From Clostridia bacterium (lineage in GTDB: Bacteria; Bacillota; Clostridia; Oscillospirales; Acutalibacteraceae): a DNA stretch of 50,821 nt. Made by a program: the position numbers and the translations under genes. The stretch is from assembly GCA_024404115.1 (NCBI GenBank), contig JAKSQM010000011.1, positions 1 to 50,821 of the forward strand, written 5' to 3'. The notes under the pieces are model-generated. The model was not told where the DNA came from. It did no database searches and saw nothing but the letters and a program-made list of their open reading frames with translations. Numbering within the stretch: position 1 is the stretch's first letter; each line of letters opens with the position of its first letter. Below are positions 1 to 9,033 of the stretch, one piece after another.

Positions 1-3
1 TTT

Positions 4-44
4 TGCCTCCTTTTGTCATTTTTTATCTGTCCAATTTTATTATA
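4..44 (-). promoter_or_regulatory. Promoter and ribosome site of a gene lying left of the window
   Basis: On the minus strand a TATAAT -10 box (39-44) is followed by an AAAGGAGGC ribosome-binding sequence (4-12). The start codon of the gene it serves would lie just outside position 1. An in-window ATG at 19 exists, but its own upstream sequence is weak. No convincing -35 box was found. Confidence 0.45.
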
Positions 45-54
45 CCACTTTCCT

Positions 55-900
55 TAGCTCGCAATGACGATGCCGACAAATTTCGTTCAAATTTGACTTT
101 GTGATGACATTCAGAGCTGGCGAACGAAGTTCGCCCCTACGATGTTATTGTGCGATTTATGCAGATTTGTATGATATTTGAATTCGATTTGGGCGCACAA
201 GCTACTCCCCAATGGTATGTGTGGTACAAATAAAATCGGGTGCGGGTGCCCCGCCCGAAATTATTCATTATTCAATATTCGTTATTCATTTAAATCGTGG
301 ATTGCCACGCTTTGCTCGCAATGACGATACCGACAAGATTTCGCACGAATTTACATTTGTGCTGACATTCAGTGCGGGATGTCGAGGACGCCATTTCCTA
401 CAATGTGCCGTCCACTTCTTCACTATTCACTACAACCTGTTACTTCAAGTTCTACCCCCCTGTCAAGGGGCGACGGGAAAGCTCGGTCTTTTTGTTTCAT
501 TGTGAATTTTATTCACCTCGCTGACACGGGGATGAACCCCGTGGGGTACGTGGGCGTGGCTGGGCGCAGATGTTGCCTTGGTTGTTGATGAAATTTGGCG
601 GCAACATCTGCCCTCCTTTTATTAAAGAGGTTGTTTTGATGTGAGTTGGGAGGATTGTTTGGCTTAAATCAAGCTGATTGTTGAATTTCGACAGACAATC
701 CCTCAGTCTTTGGCTTCGCCAAATCCAGCTCCCTTTACACAAGGGAGCCGTTTTATTGTGCAAATCAAGTATATTTGTACGATATTTTCTTAATTCAGTT
801 CGGGAAGAGCAAGCACGAAAATGAGCATTGAATTGTTGTAATAAAAGCTGGCGAACGCAGTTCGCCCCTACGATATGCGGTGAAACTTATTCATTATTCA
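55..900. repeat. Mosaic of short intergenic repeats, copy 1
   Basis: I see no gene in this stretch. It is built from short modules found again elsewhere in the window. They are: a cgcaatgacgat module (60-70, 317-327), a palindromic gcgaac..gttcgc module (116-144, 847-878), a gcgggatgtcgaggacgcc module (373-391), a ttcactattcactacaac module (417-434), a block at 524-690 holding the palindromes cacggggatgaaccccgtg and gcagatgttgcc..ggcaacatctgc, and a module with the ccagctccc..gggagccg hairpin (about 701-752). The block 524-797 recurs nearly intact at 41079-41442. The open frames here look spurious. Confidence 0.8.
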
Positions 901-902
901 TT

Positions 903-939
903 AAAAAATGGTTATGAGTTTTTGATTCTCATAACCATT
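903..939 (-). terminator. Rho-independent terminator after the GNAT gene
   Basis: A perfect 12-bp stem (907-918 with 928-939, aatggttatgag/ctcataaccatt) is followed on the minus strand by a run of six T. It lies just past the stop codon at 945. Confidence 0.85.
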
Positions 940-944
940 ATTTT

Positions 945-1412
945 TTATAAATTTTTTAACACAAACCGTGGGCCTTCGCTGCCGAATTTTCCGTTAAAAA
1001 CGAAGCCAGATTTTTCTAAAACTTTTTTGGATGCGATATTGCTTTCTTCTGTTTCGGCTTCAACGGATTTTACTCCGTCCTGCTTCATTGCCCAGCTAAC
1101 AACGGCACGCACCGCCTCGGTCATATAACCCTGACCCTCAAAAGCTTCGTTCATTCCGTAGCCGATTTCAAGGATGCCGTCGGCTTCAAGACCTTTGAAA
1201 GAAAGGTTGCCCACAACAGTTTCGCTGTCATTTAAAAGCACCATATTCCATATAGCGTACCACTGCCTTTTTTGAGGATTTGAAAGGCAGCCGTCGAGCA
1301 TTTCTTTATATGCCGCTTTTAATTCGGGGATAGTCTGCTGTGAAATAAGATTTTTCATTTCATCATCAGATGCAGGGTAAATAATCAGCCGTTCTGTTTT
1401 TATTTTTATCAA
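945..1412 (-). CDS. GNAT family N-acetyltransferase (RimJ/RimL-like)
   Basis: The 155-aa product looks like a single GNAT domain of the RimJ/RimL or ribosomal-protein/small-molecule acetyltransferase type. It opens with the usual beta strand (KTERLIIYPAS), has the central GYGMNEAFEGQGYMTEAV acetyl-CoA loop (the Q-x-x-G-x-G/A equivalent), and ends with SNIASKKVLEKSGF, typical of this group. I placed the start at a TTG (1410-1412) because AGAAGGAA lies about five bases upstream and the domain begins right there; a longer ATG frame would run into the preceding aminopeptidase gene. The gene follows the M29 peptidase with a short gap and is probably co-transcribed. The substrate is unknown. Confidence 0.85.
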   Translation of the reverse strand: MIKIKTERLIIYPASDDEMKNLISQQTIPELKAAYKEMLDGCLSNPQKRQWYAIWNMVLLNDSETVVGNLSFKGLEADGILEIGYGMNEAFEGQGYMTEAVRAVVSWAMKQDGVKSVEAETEESNIASKKVLEKSGFVFNGKFGSEGPRFVLKNL

Positions 1413-1434
1413 TTTGATTCCTTCTTTTAGGTGC

Positions 1435-2658
1435 TTAAAATGCCCAGTTGCCGTTGCGGAAAACAGGGATTTCTCTGCCGTCTTTTGTTTTGGCAGTGAT
1501 GTCAAGATCCTCTGCGCCAATCATAAAATCTTCGTGAATCATTGATTTATTGATGCCCTTTTCACGGCACTCTTCAAGTGTCATATTCTCACTGCCCTTA
1601 ATGCACTGTGAAAATCCCTCGCCAAGGGCAAGGTGGCAGGCGGCATTTTCATCAAACAATGTGTTATAGAAAAGAATTCCGCTGTTTCTGATTGGTGAAT
1701 CGTATGGAACAAGGGCACATTCGCCAAGGTATGCCGCACCCTCATCCATATTTATAAGCTCGTTGAGAAGTGCTTCGTTTTTCTCTGCATGAACCTCAAC
1801 TGCCTTGCCGTTTTCAAATCTTATTGAGAAATTTTCAATAAGCTCGCCTCTGTAGGAAAGGGGCATAACTGAATAAACAACGCCCTCTGCAACGCCTTTT
1901 TTGGGTGAAATGAACACCTCTTCGCTGGGGATGTTGGGGTTATAGTAATTGCCCGAAAGGGTGTATTCTCCGCCACCCTCAAACTCTGAATCCTCAATAA
2001 GTCCAACGGTGAAATCTGTGCCGTTTGATGATTTATAATGGAGAGATTCTATATTAAGGCTGTTGAGATAATCGCACTTTGATTTAAGGTCTGCGTTATG
2101 CTCCTCCCACGCTTTAACAGGGTCATCATCACATCTTGAGGTGGTGAGAATTGCCTGCCACAGCTTTTCGACAGCTTCGTTTTTGCGGCAATTTGGGAAA
2201 ACTTTTTTTGCCCATTCAACACCAGGGACAGCGGCAATGCACCACTGATATTTATTTTCCATTTCATCTCTGAAAGGCTTAATAATTTTATATCTTGCCT
2301 GTGTGCCTTTTGAATATTTCTGCTGATTCATGCCGTTAAGTCCGTCGGGATCCTCTGAAAGAAGATAAATCATAACGGGCAAAACAGCCACTCTGCGTTT
2401 AAGCTTTTCAACCTCCCAATCAAGCATTTCTGAAAGGGTTTTAACGCTTCTGTATCTTACGTGAGTTTTTGTTAACGGCTGATAGCTCCACTCAACATCA
2501 ACTCTTTTTGCGCCTGCTTTGTAACATTCTTCAACAAGCATTTTAACAAACTCAGGCTGGTCAAGCTCTGCGTAAATCATGACCTCCTGACCTTTTTTAA
2601 CCCTCGCACCAACATTTGCAATGAGAGAGGCATATTTTTTTAAAGTTGTTTTTTTCAT
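1435..2658 (-). CDS. M29 family aminopeptidase (AmpS/AmpT-like)
   Basis: This 407-aa protein has the length and layout of the M29 metallo-aminopeptidases, cytosolic two-metal enzymes that remove N-terminal residues from peptides. The metal-binding segments are visible: NIPSEEVF (Glu), MDEGAAYLGE (Glu), DENAACHLALG (His342) and MIHEDFMIG (His375, Asp377). The tyrosine usually found seven residues after the first His (HxALGxxY) is Phe349 here, which is unusual if my recollection of the family is right. GGAGG lies seven bases before the ATG. It is the upstream neighbour of the GNAT gene and lies 30 bases after the radical SAM gene, so 5236 to 945 may be one operon. Confidence 0.92.
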   Translation of the reverse strand: MKKTTLKKYASLIANVGARVKKGQEVMIYAELDQPEFVKMLVEECYKAGAKRVDVEWSYQPLTKTHVRYRSVKTLSEMLDWEVEKLKRRVAVLPVMIYLLSEDPDGLNGMNQQKYSKGTQARYKIIKPFRDEMENKYQWCIAAVPGVEWAKKVFPNCRKNEAVEKLWQAILTTSRCDDDPVKAWEEHNADLKSKCDYLNSLNIESLHYKSSNGTDFTVGLIEDSEFEGGGEYTLSGNYYNPNIPSEEVFISPKKGVAEGVVYSVMPLSYRGELIENFSIRFENGKAVEVHAEKNEALLNELINMDEGAAYLGECALVPYDSPIRNSGILFYNTLFDENAACHLALGEGFSQCIKGSENMTLEECREKGINKSMIHEDFMIGAEDLDITAKTKDGREIPVFRNGNWAF

Positions 2659-2688
2659 AATAAAACCTCCGCTTATATTATATGCTTT

Positions 2689-3567
2689 TTATACGCCCGT
2701 TAAATCAAAGGGCGGAATATATTCCTCTTTTGCAGAGGAAAGCTCCTGTAAATAAATATTTTCAAAATCAAGGGTACAAAGATGCCTGACAACAGTATCG
2801 TACTCTCTTTTAGAAATTCTGCGGTTGACGGGCGGAAATTTCTCGGCTTCTCCGCAGGGAGTGTATTGGCTCATAAGGCTGATAACCGTGCTTTGAGGCA
2901 GATTATCTGAAAGCCAGTCAAGCACCTTTATGCTCTGGCTGATGTTGCCTGGGAGGATGAGATTTCTCACAATCACGCCCTTTTGCATTATGCCGTTTTC
3001 GTCATAAATATCTTCGGGAATCTGACGGCGCATTTCAAGTAAAGCCTTTGAAGCATACTGAAAATAATCTGCTGCCTTACTGTATTTTTCTGATACAGAG
3101 GAGTCGAAATATTTTAAATCGGTGAGGTAAATATCCACAACGCCCTCAAGGCTTTTGAGGGTTTCAACGGTTTCGTATCCGCCAGTGTTATAGACAACGG
3201 GGATTGACGGCTTATGCTCTTTAAGAAGCTCCGCCAGCCTTTCAGCATAATGGGTGGGATTCACAAGGTTGATATTGTTTGCGCCCTGTGCTTCAAGCTC
3301 TTTAAAAATTTCTAAAAGTCTTTCGTCAGAAATATCTTTGCCGAAAAGTCCGTGGCTCAGCTCATAATTCTGACAAAAAAGGCATTTAAGGTTGCACCCC
3401 GAAAAGAAAACTGTGCCGCTCCCCTTTTCACCGCTGATGCAAGGCTCTTCCCAATAATGGAGGGCGGCTCTCGCCACCCTGAAAGTGTTGCCTGTTCGGC
3501 AAAATCCTGTTGTTTCGCTGCGGTTGACGGCACATTTTCTCGGGCAGGCAGTGCAAGTGTTATTCAT
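2689..3567 (-). CDS. Radical SAM protein, PflX-type (pyruvate formate-lyase activating enzyme homologue)
   Basis: The protein belongs to the PflA-like radical SAM group often annotated PflX (COG1313), whose substrate is unknown. The SAM-binding [4Fe-4S] motif is CNLKCLFC (Cys58, Cys62, Cys65). A second cysteine set sits at the N terminus (Cys5, Cys8, Cys12, Cys23), as is common in this subgroup, and could hold an extra cluster. I chose the ATG at 3567, which overlaps the stop of the preceding gene by eight bases (ATGAATAA), because the protein then starts just before the first cysteine motif; an upstream start at 3609 is possible. The overlap indicates translational coupling with the DUF4080 radical SAM gene. 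Confidence 0.85.
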   Translation of the reverse strand: MNNTCTACPRKCAVNRSETTGFCRTGNTFRVARAALHYWEEPCISGEKGSGTVFFSGCNLKCLFCQNYELSHGLFGKDISDERLLEIFKELEAQGANNINLVNPTHYAERLAELLKEHKPSIPVVYNTGGYETVETLKSLEGVVDIYLTDLKYFDSSVSEKYSKAADYFQYASKALLEMRRQIPEDIYDENGIMQKGVIVRNLILPGNISQSIKVLDWLSDNLPQSTVISLMSQYTPCGEAEKFPPVNRRISKREYDTVVRHLCTLDFENIYLQELSSAKEEYIPPFDLTGV

Positions 3568-5236
3568 CCTGTGCCACCGTCCATCTGAAAATAAGTTTGA
3601 ACCTGCCATTGACAGGGTTTCTGTTGCCGTAATCTATTATAAGTGCCTTGTTGCCGATGAACTTTGCAAAAACTTTTTTCTCTTTAGAATAGCCAACATC
3701 CTTGAGAAGTCCGATTGCGGCGGCATGGGGGTCTTTATTAAGCTGTGCAAGGGGGCGAAGTGATTCGGGAAGCACCTCTGAATTTTCGCTTAAATAAAAA
3801 TCGTTCAAAAGGTTCTCTGAAATATCTGCACCGTTTTGCTTTGCAAATTCATTTAATAAATCATAAAGCTTTTTAGATGCAACAGGCATAAATGTGAGCT
3901 TTTTATCCTTGAAAAATTCTGCAATTTTTTCGTACATTTCAAAGGGAGAATCAAAAAACTCTTCGAGCGCCCTTAACGATGAAAGAAATCTGCTGGAGTT
4001 ATGGTATCTTTCAAGAACATCCTCAACCTCTTTAAGTCGCTGAAGCTCATAATATGAAATGTAGTTGTTTTTTATCACCTCATAGGGTGGATATGTTGTG
4101 AAAGCGTAGCCGTGCTTTTCTTTAATATCGTTAAGAGGTGTGCCGCTGAGAAGCTTTAAAAATCCCAGCTGAAGCTGATTTGAATGGAGGGCATAAACCT
4201 CGTTAAAGGACTGCTTAAATCGCTCATAATTTTCATATGGCAGACCTGCGATTAAATCGGTGTGTATGTTAATATTGCCAGACTCTTTTAAAAGCTGAAT
4301 TTTTCTGAAAAGCTGTCTTTTAGGAACAACACGGCAGACCTCTTTTAAGGATTCCTCGTTGGTTGACTGAATTCCAATTTCAAGCTGAACCTTGCCAGCA
4401 GGCATTTTGCGAAGAATCTCGAGCTGTTCCTCGTCAACAAGGTCTGCACCGATTTCAAAATGGAAATTGGTTTTGCTGTCGTTACATCTTGAAAGAATGT
4501 AGCTCCATATTTCGCAGGCTCTTTTGGGGTTGCAGTTAAATGTGCGATCAACAAATTTCACCTGCTCAACATTATTTTCAATAAAGAAATCAAGGTCTTG
4601 CTTTACCCTTTCAATTGAGAGAAAGCGTGTGCTTCCACAAACGGAAGAAAGGCAATATGCACAGGAAAACGGGCAGCCTCTTGAGCTTTCGTAATAGACA
4701 ATTTTATTATCAAGCTCGTGGATATTATTTGAATTATAGATAAAGGGAATTTCATCAAGATTTTCAACAGGCTTTGCCTTAACGGTTTTTCCGCAAAACT
4801 CTGCCCCTAAAATATCGGGAATTTCTTTTTGATAAAGCTTCATTACTGCCGCAGGGAAAGCGTTCTCACCCTCGCCGCAGACAATCATATCGTAATCATC
4901 ATCCGAAAAATTTGTGTGGTCAATGCCATAGGACACCTCGGGACCGCCAAGGATGATTTTAATATTGCTGTCGATTGATTTAATTGTTTTGCAGATTCTC
5001 TCTATAAAAGAAACATTCCAAATATAAACGGAAAAGCCCACAATATCGGGACGGGATTTCATTATTCCATAAACAAGGCGTTCAATTGCGTCATTGATAC
5101 TGCCCTCAAAAATATGTGTTTCAAATTCGTACCACGGCAAAATTCTGTCTGCTCCAACTTTCACACAGCGCACCGCAGCAGAGGAATGGATAAACTTTGA
5201 ATTTATTGCCGCAAGGATTATTTTTTTCTTATCCAT
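3560..5236 (-). CDS. B12-binding domain radical SAM protein (DUF4080 family)
   Basis: At 558 aa this matches the cobalamin-binding-domain radical SAM proteins with a C-terminal DUF4080. Residues 1-140 form the Rossmann-like B12-binding domain (INSKFIHSS, GFSVYIWN, IILGGPEVSYG, VCGEGE). The radical SAM domain follows, with SSRGCPFSCAYCLS (Cys188, Cys192, Cys195) and the HTDLIAGLPYE segment near residue 340. The last 170 residues are the DUF4080 region. No DXHXXG motif was seen, so the base-off cobalamin motif may be absent, as in many relatives. The reaction is unknown; methylation or another radical modification is inference. The start ATG has GGTGG about eight bases upstream. Confidence 0.9.
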   Translation of the reverse strand: MDKKKIILAAINSKFIHSSAAVRCVKVGADRILPWYEFETHIFEGSINDAIERLVYGIMKSRPDIVGFSVYIWNVSFIERICKTIKSIDSNIKIILGGPEVSYGIDHTNFSDDDYDMIVCGEGENAFPAAVMKLYQKEIPDILGAEFCGKTVKAKPVENLDEIPFIYNSNNIHELDNKIVYYESSRGCPFSCAYCLSSVCGSTRFLSIERVKQDLDFFIENNVEQVKFVDRTFNCNPKRACEIWSYILSRCNDSKTNFHFEIGADLVDEEQLEILRKMPAGKVQLEIGIQSTNEESLKEVCRVVPKRQLFRKIQLLKESGNINIHTDLIAGLPYENYERFKQSFNEVYALHSNQLQLGFLKLLSGTPLNDIKEKHGYAFTTYPPYEVIKNNYISYYELQRLKEVEDVLERYHNSSRFLSSLRALEEFFDSPFEMYEKIAEFFKDKKLTFMPVASKKLYDLLNEFAKQNGADISENLLNDFYLSENSEVLPESLRPLAQLNKDPHAAAIGLLKDVGYSKEKKVFAKFIGNKALIIDYGNRNPVNGRFKLIFRWTVAQDE

Positions 5237-5287
5237 CGTTTTACCACCAATTCTTGTATTTATTACATTATATCATAAAAATTTTAC

Positions 5288-5341
5288 TTGTCTATACATC
5301 TTCCTTATGATATAATACAGAAAAATAAAAACTCTGGGAGG
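5288..5341 (+). promoter_or_regulatory. Promoter and ribosome site of the cyclophilin gene
   Basis: TTGTCT (5288-5293) and TATAAT (5311-5316) are separated by 17 bases. The Shine-Dalgarno GGGAGG (5336-5341) lies seven bases before the ATG. Confidence 0.8.
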
Positions 5342-5348
5342 TTTTTTT

Positions 5349-5954
5349 ATGAAAAGAATAATCAGCATCATCTTATGTGTACTTATGGCTGCTCTGGCTT
5401 TCACAGGCTGCAGCAAGAAAGACAGTTCACTGACAGGCGAAGAGCTTCAGGGTCATCCTCAGGTAAGAGTTACAATGGAAAACGGCGACAATTTTGTCAT
5501 TGAGCTTTATCCCGAATATGCACCCGAAACCTGCGCTAACTTCCTTAACCTTGTTAACGAGGGATTCTATGACGGTCTTACATTCCACAGAATCGTTGAC
5601 GGCTTCATGGCTCAGGGCGGTTCAGCAGACGGCAGAGGAATTAAAGGCAGCGACAGAAAAATCAAAGGTGAGTTTGCAGAGAATGGCTTCGACCAGAACA
5701 CTCTTTCTCACGAGAGAGGCGTTATCTCAATGGCTCGCACAAGCGACAACTACGATTCAGCATCTTCACAGTTCTTTATCTGCTATGATGACGCTAAATT
5801 CCTTGACGGCTCATATGCAGCATTCGGCAAGGTTGTTGAGGGCATGGAGGTTGTTGACGCTTTCACAGAGGTTGAGAGAACATACAACAAAATTGACGCA
5901 GAGCCTTCTGTTCCTGTTAAGCCCATCGTAATTAAATTTATGGAAACTCTTTGA
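5349..5954 (+). CDS. Lipoprotein peptidyl-prolyl cis-trans isomerase (cyclophilin type)
   Basis: The 201-aa product is an extracytoplasmic cyclophilin that should catalyse proline isomerisation in exported proteins. The N terminus is a lipoprotein signal peptide ending in AFTGC, with Cys21 as the lipidated residue. The cyclophilin core carries FHRIVDGFMAQGG (with the active-site Arg), ASSQFFIC and the LDGSYAAFGKVVEGMEVV segment. It starts a plus-strand run with the GH130 gene 39 bases downstream, which has no obvious promoter of its own. Folding of the many secreted surface proteins encoded in this window is a plausible role, but that is inference. Confidence 0.93.
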   Translation: MKRIISIILCVLMAALAFTGCSKKDSSLTGEELQGHPQVRVTMENGDNFVIELYPEYAPETCANFLNLVNEGFYDGLTFHRIVDGFMAQGGSADGRGIKGSDRKIKGEFAENGFDQNTLSHERGVISMARTSDNYDSASSQFFICYDDAKFLDGSYAAFGKVVEGMEVVDAFTEVERTYNKIDAEPSVPVKPIVIKFMETL

Positions 5955-5993
5955 TTTTTGATTAAAAATCATTAGCAAATTTTGGTGATAAAA

Positions 5994-6986
5994 ATGGAAT
6001 TCAAATCAAACGATATTATTAAAAGATATGAGGAGCCTGTGCTTACATATAAAGATGTTCCCTACCCCTCAGATCTTACATTCAACGCAGGCGTTGCCAA
6101 AAAAGACGGCAAGTATGTTATGATGTTCAGAAATGACTACGGCTGCACAAAAGAGCAGTGGGAAAGCGGTGAACGCTTTGACGGCACAAACATCGGTCTT
6201 GCATTCAGTGATGACGGTATTCACTGGGATGTTTGCAAAGACCCCTGCTTTGCTCTTAAAGATGACGAAATCAACCGTGCATATGACCCGAGAATCACTG
6301 TTATTGACGGCAGATATTATGTTTGCTTCGCAGTTGACACAAAGCACGGGGTTCGTGGCGGTATTGCAGTTACAGATGATTTTGACAAGTTTGAGATTAT
6401 CTCAATGAGCGTACCAGACAACAGAAATATGGTACTTTTCCCTGAGAAAATCAACGGCAAATATGTTCGCCTTGAAAGACCTATGCCTGTTTATTCAAGA
6501 GGCGGTAAGGACAAGTTTGACATCTGGCTTTCAGAATCCCCCGACCTTGTTTACTGGGGTAACAGCAAGCTTGTTTTAGGCACAGAGAATGTTCCTTTCT
6601 GCAACGATAAGATTGGCCCCGGTGCTCCCCCTGTTAAGACAGAGGCTGGCTGGCTTGCACTTTATCACTTTGTTGACATTGACCCCGAAAGAGGCAAGAA
6701 CGGCTGGGAAAACACATGGAAAAAGAGATATTCAATCGGTGTTATGCTCCTTGACCTTAACGACCCATCAAAGGTTATCGGTATGTCAAAAGCTCCACTT
6801 ATGGTGCCCGAAACAAAGTGGGAAACAAGCGGTGGATTCAGAGATAATGTTCTCTTCCCCTGCGGCATGATTGAAGAGGGCGACACTATCAGAATTTATT
6901 ACAACGCAGGCGACGCTGTTGTTTGCCTTGCAGAGTGCAAAACTCAGGAGCTTATTGACGCTTGCAAAGATAAAAAAGACGATTAA
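5994..6986 (+). CDS. Glycoside hydrolase family 130 protein (mannoside phosphorylase-like)
   Basis: The 330-aa protein matches family GH130, five-bladed beta-propeller enzymes that mostly phosphorolyse beta-mannosidic linkages to give mannose 1-phosphate. Visible landmarks are FNAGVAKKDGKYVMMFRN at the N terminus, INRAYDPRIT with the likely catalytic Asp98, RLERPMPVYS, and SESPDLVYWG. It has no signal peptide, so it acts in the cytosol on imported oligosaccharides. I take the ATG at 5994 because GGTGAT precedes it; in-frame TTG and GTG codons up to 5982 are possible. Substrate preference within the family cannot be read from the sequence. Confidence 0.88.
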   Translation: MEFKSNDIIKRYEEPVLTYKDVPYPSDLTFNAGVAKKDGKYVMMFRNDYGCTKEQWESGERFDGTNIGLAFSDDGIHWDVCKDPCFALKDDEINRAYDPRITVIDGRYYVCFAVDTKHGVRGGIAVTDDFDKFEIISMSVPDNRNMVLFPEKINGKYVRLERPMPVYSRGGKDKFDIWLSESPDLVYWGNSKLVLGTENVPFCNDKIGPGAPPVKTEAGWLALYHFVDIDPERGKNGWENTWKKRYSIGVMLLDLNDPSKVIGMSKAPLMVPETKWETSGGFRDNVLFPCGMIEEGDTIRIYYNAGDAVVCLAECKTQELIDACKDKKDD

Positions 6987-7000
6987 AAGGAGCGGTATAA

Positions 7001-7849
7001 ATGATTCTTGCAACAAGAATTATTTCGCTTGTAATGTCAGCTTTTATGCTTCTTTCAAGCGGACTTAACATAATTTTTAACGGCAAAATTTACAAGTATG
7101 ATTCAATTGACACCACCATTGGTTTATCCACCCTTGCAAAAAGTCAGGGCATCACAAATGACGGTGAAAGCTGGTTTTTCAGCGGCAAGAATGCGCTTAT
7201 AAAGCAGAACATCAAGACAGGCAAAATTGAGGCAATGAACCTTAAACCTTTTGAGGGTCTTGAGGGATACGGCGTTAAGCACATTGGCGGCATAAGCTAC
7301 TATGACGGTCAGATTTATGCTTCTATGGAGGACAGCAAGGTCTGGAACAGCCCTATGGTTGCAGTTTTTGACAGTGAAACGCTGAATTTCACAGGCAAAT
7401 TCACTGTGTTTGACACTGAGATTTTGTACCGTGGCTGCCCGTGGGTTTGCTGCGACGGTGAGCGTGGCTGCATTTATGTTGGCAACAGCAGAAACGCAAC
7501 TGACATTTTTTGCTATGACATTGACACATTTGAGTTTATAAAGGCTATTCCCCTTGAAAGCGAAGTGAAAGCTATTCAGGGCTGTGAGATGTATAAGGGC
7601 GAAATGATTGCCGCCACCAACGACAGCACAAGAGCGGTTTATAAAATCAATGTGGAAAACGGCACATATGAAAAGCTCTTTGACAGAATTATGTATCAGC
7701 CAAAGCTGATTGACAATTTTGGCGGTGAGGGCGAGGGCATCACCGTTTTAGAAATGGATGACGGCACAGTGCTTCATGCGCTGAATCTCGGCACACTTTT
7801 TATTGATGCAAATGTGAGACATTACAAGATGCCTGAAAGCAGTAAATAA
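7001..7849 (+). CDS. Secreted or membrane-anchored propeller-like protein, function unknown
   Basis: I do not recognise a named family. The 282-aa protein begins with a hydrophobic segment (residues 5-27) that could be a signal peptide or anchor. The rest reads like short beta-propeller blades: repeated patterns of the type YYDGQIYAS, GCIYVGNS, YKGEMIAATND, each followed by an acidic loop and a strand. This resembles YncE/NHL-like or DUF-type surface propellers. The start has AGGAG with good spacing and lies 14 bases after the GH130 stop, so the two are very likely co-transcribed. A role in glycan sensing or binding is possible but is only inferred from that neighbour. Confidence 0.75.
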   Translation: MILATRIISLVMSAFMLLSSGLNIIFNGKIYKYDSIDTTIGLSTLAKSQGITNDGESWFFSGKNALIKQNIKTGKIEAMNLKPFEGLEGYGVKHIGGISYYDGQIYASMEDSKVWNSPMVAVFDSETLNFTGKFTVFDTEILYRGCPWVCCDGERGCIYVGNSRNATDIFCYDIDTFEFIKAIPLESEVKAIQGCEMYKGEMIAATNDSTRAVYKINVENGTYEKLFDRIMYQPKLIDNFGGEGEGITVLEMDDGTVLHALNLGTLFIDANVRHYKMPESSK

Positions 7850-7854
7850 TTATA

Positions 7855-7893
7855 AAAAAGCTATGAAAATTTTTGCAGTTTTCATAGCTTTTT
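7855..7893 (+). terminator. Terminator after the GH130 operon
   Basis: A 15-bp stem (7855-7869 with 7879-7893, core agctatgaaaa/ttttcatagct) is followed by a T-rich tract. It is nearly symmetrical. It separates the GH130 pair from the next small gene. Confidence 0.8.
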
Positions 7894-7940
7894 CTTGTTG
7901 TTTTTTGTGGATAAATTTTAAAAAAATGCGGAGGATTTTT

Positions 7941-8198
7941 ATGATTTTTTCGGTAATAATGTTTTGCGGAGCTGCTGCATTTTTTATTGCAGGTTTACTC
8001 TCTTTTAAAGAGAAAAATAAATATAAAAAAGAATTTGCAAAATGCTTTTTGTTTGTTGCAATTACATTTTTGTTAAGCGGAATCGCTGCGATTTTTAAAA
8101 CAGATTTAGCATTTGCAACGGCGGTTGCAATTCTTTTTGCAGGGATTTTTATTTCTGCATTTCTTTATATAAGCATAAAGAAAAGAATGGACTCATAG
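7941..8198 (+). CDS. Small three-helix membrane protein
   Basis: This 85-aa protein is almost entirely hydrophobic, with three likely transmembrane helices: residues 1-22, about 34-54 and 58-80, and short Lys-rich connectors (KEKNKYKK, KKR at the end). I chose the ATG at 7941 because GGAGG (7930-7934) lies six bases upstream. A longer frame would begin inside the preceding terminator stem and is unlikely. It sits alone between two terminators and no family was recognised. Confidence 0.65.
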   Translation: MIFSVIMFCGAAAFFIAGLLSFKEKNKYKKEFAKCFLFVAITFLLSGIAAIFKTDLAFATAVAILFAGIFISAFLYISIKKRMDS

Positions 8199-8216
8199 CG
8201 AATCCATTCTTTTTTT
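8181..8216. terminator. Bidirectional terminator
   Basis: An 11-bp stem (8181-8191 with 8203-8213, aaaagaatgga/tccattctttt) has T runs on both strands. It serves the convergent small membrane gene and hydrolase gene. Confidence 0.85.
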
Positions 8217-9012
8217 AATCTTTGAAAAATCCTTCAATTTTATCTTTAAAGTCAGGTGCTTCGTCATAGACCGCATGACCGAAATCCTTATAGATATAAA
8301 CATTTGCTTTAAGGACTTCTGCAAGGAAATACGCCTTTTCGCTGTTGAAAATCAAATCATTCTCTGCTCCTATAACAAGTGCGGGGCAGTTGACAGATGA
8401 AAGCTTTTCTGAAACATCAAAGCCGATGCAGGCAGAAGAAAGAATACTGAATCTTATAAGCTCATCCGATGAGGTTTTTTCGTATAAATTCAAGAGAAAA
8501 TCTCTGTATTGTTTAAGGAAATTTTCTGTGTAAATATTATCAAGAAAACAGGCAACTAACTTTCTTGTTTCGCCTTTGAGCGAATATGTTATCCAATCAA
8601 AAAACAGCTTCTCTGTTTCTTTTGGAGCGTATGCAGATGTGGAAGCAAGCACAAGTTTTTTAACAAGCTTTGGGTGATTTATTGCAAGGCACTGCGCAAT
8701 CATACCGCCCTGCGAAACACCGAAAACATATGCGTTTTTTATACCTAAAAATTTCATTGCTTCGGCGGTGTCATCTGCCATTTTTTCGATTGAATAGCCC
8801 GCCTCAATGTTATCTTTTCTTTCAAAAACATAGACGGTGTATTCTTCACAAAACTGGCTGTAGGAATTGGCAACAGCCTGTGCGGACTCTGACACCTTTT
8901 TGATACTGATACCAGGGAGCATAACAAAATTCTTTTTGCCCTCGCCAAAAACTATATAGTCCATTGAAAAAGAATCGGTTTTTATATTTTTAATTTCTGC
9001 TTTGTAATTCAT
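8215..9012 (-). CDS. Alpha/beta hydrolase
   Basis: The 265-aa product has the canonical alpha/beta-hydrolase layout. The nucleophile elbow is FGVSQGGM with Ser100, the likely acid Asp is in GAENDLIF, and the catalytic His is in FGHAVYDE near the C terminus. The oxyanion region is NFVMLPGIS. There is no signal peptide, so the protein is cytosolic. Esterase, lactonase or C-C hydrolase activity cannot be distinguished. GGGGG precedes the ATG, and the gene is transcribed divergently from the ABC exporter pair. Confidence 0.88.
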   Translation of the reverse strand: MNYKAEIKNIKTDSFSMDYIVFGEGKKNFVMLPGISIKKVSESAQAVANSYSQFCEEYTVYVFERKDNIEAGYSIEKMADDTAEAMKFLGIKNAYVFGVSQGGMIAQCLAINHPKLVKKLVLASTSAYAPKETEKLFFDWITYSLKGETRKLVACFLDNIYTENFLKQYRDFLLNLYEKTSSDELIRFSILSSACIGFDVSEKLSSVNCPALVIGAENDLIFNSEKAYFLAEVLKANVYIYKDFGHAVYDEAPDFKDKIEGFFKD

Positions 9013-9033
9013 GGTAATCCCCCTTACAGATTT

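Noticed and set aside
212-763. Several short open frames on both strands in the left repeat region
   Set aside because: They run through repeated palindromic modules, have no ribosome sites and recur only as fragments of the same repeats.
1413-1520. Longer GNAT start at 1520
   Set aside because: It would overlap 86 bases of the aminopeptidase gene, whereas a TTG with a good ribosome site matches the domain start.
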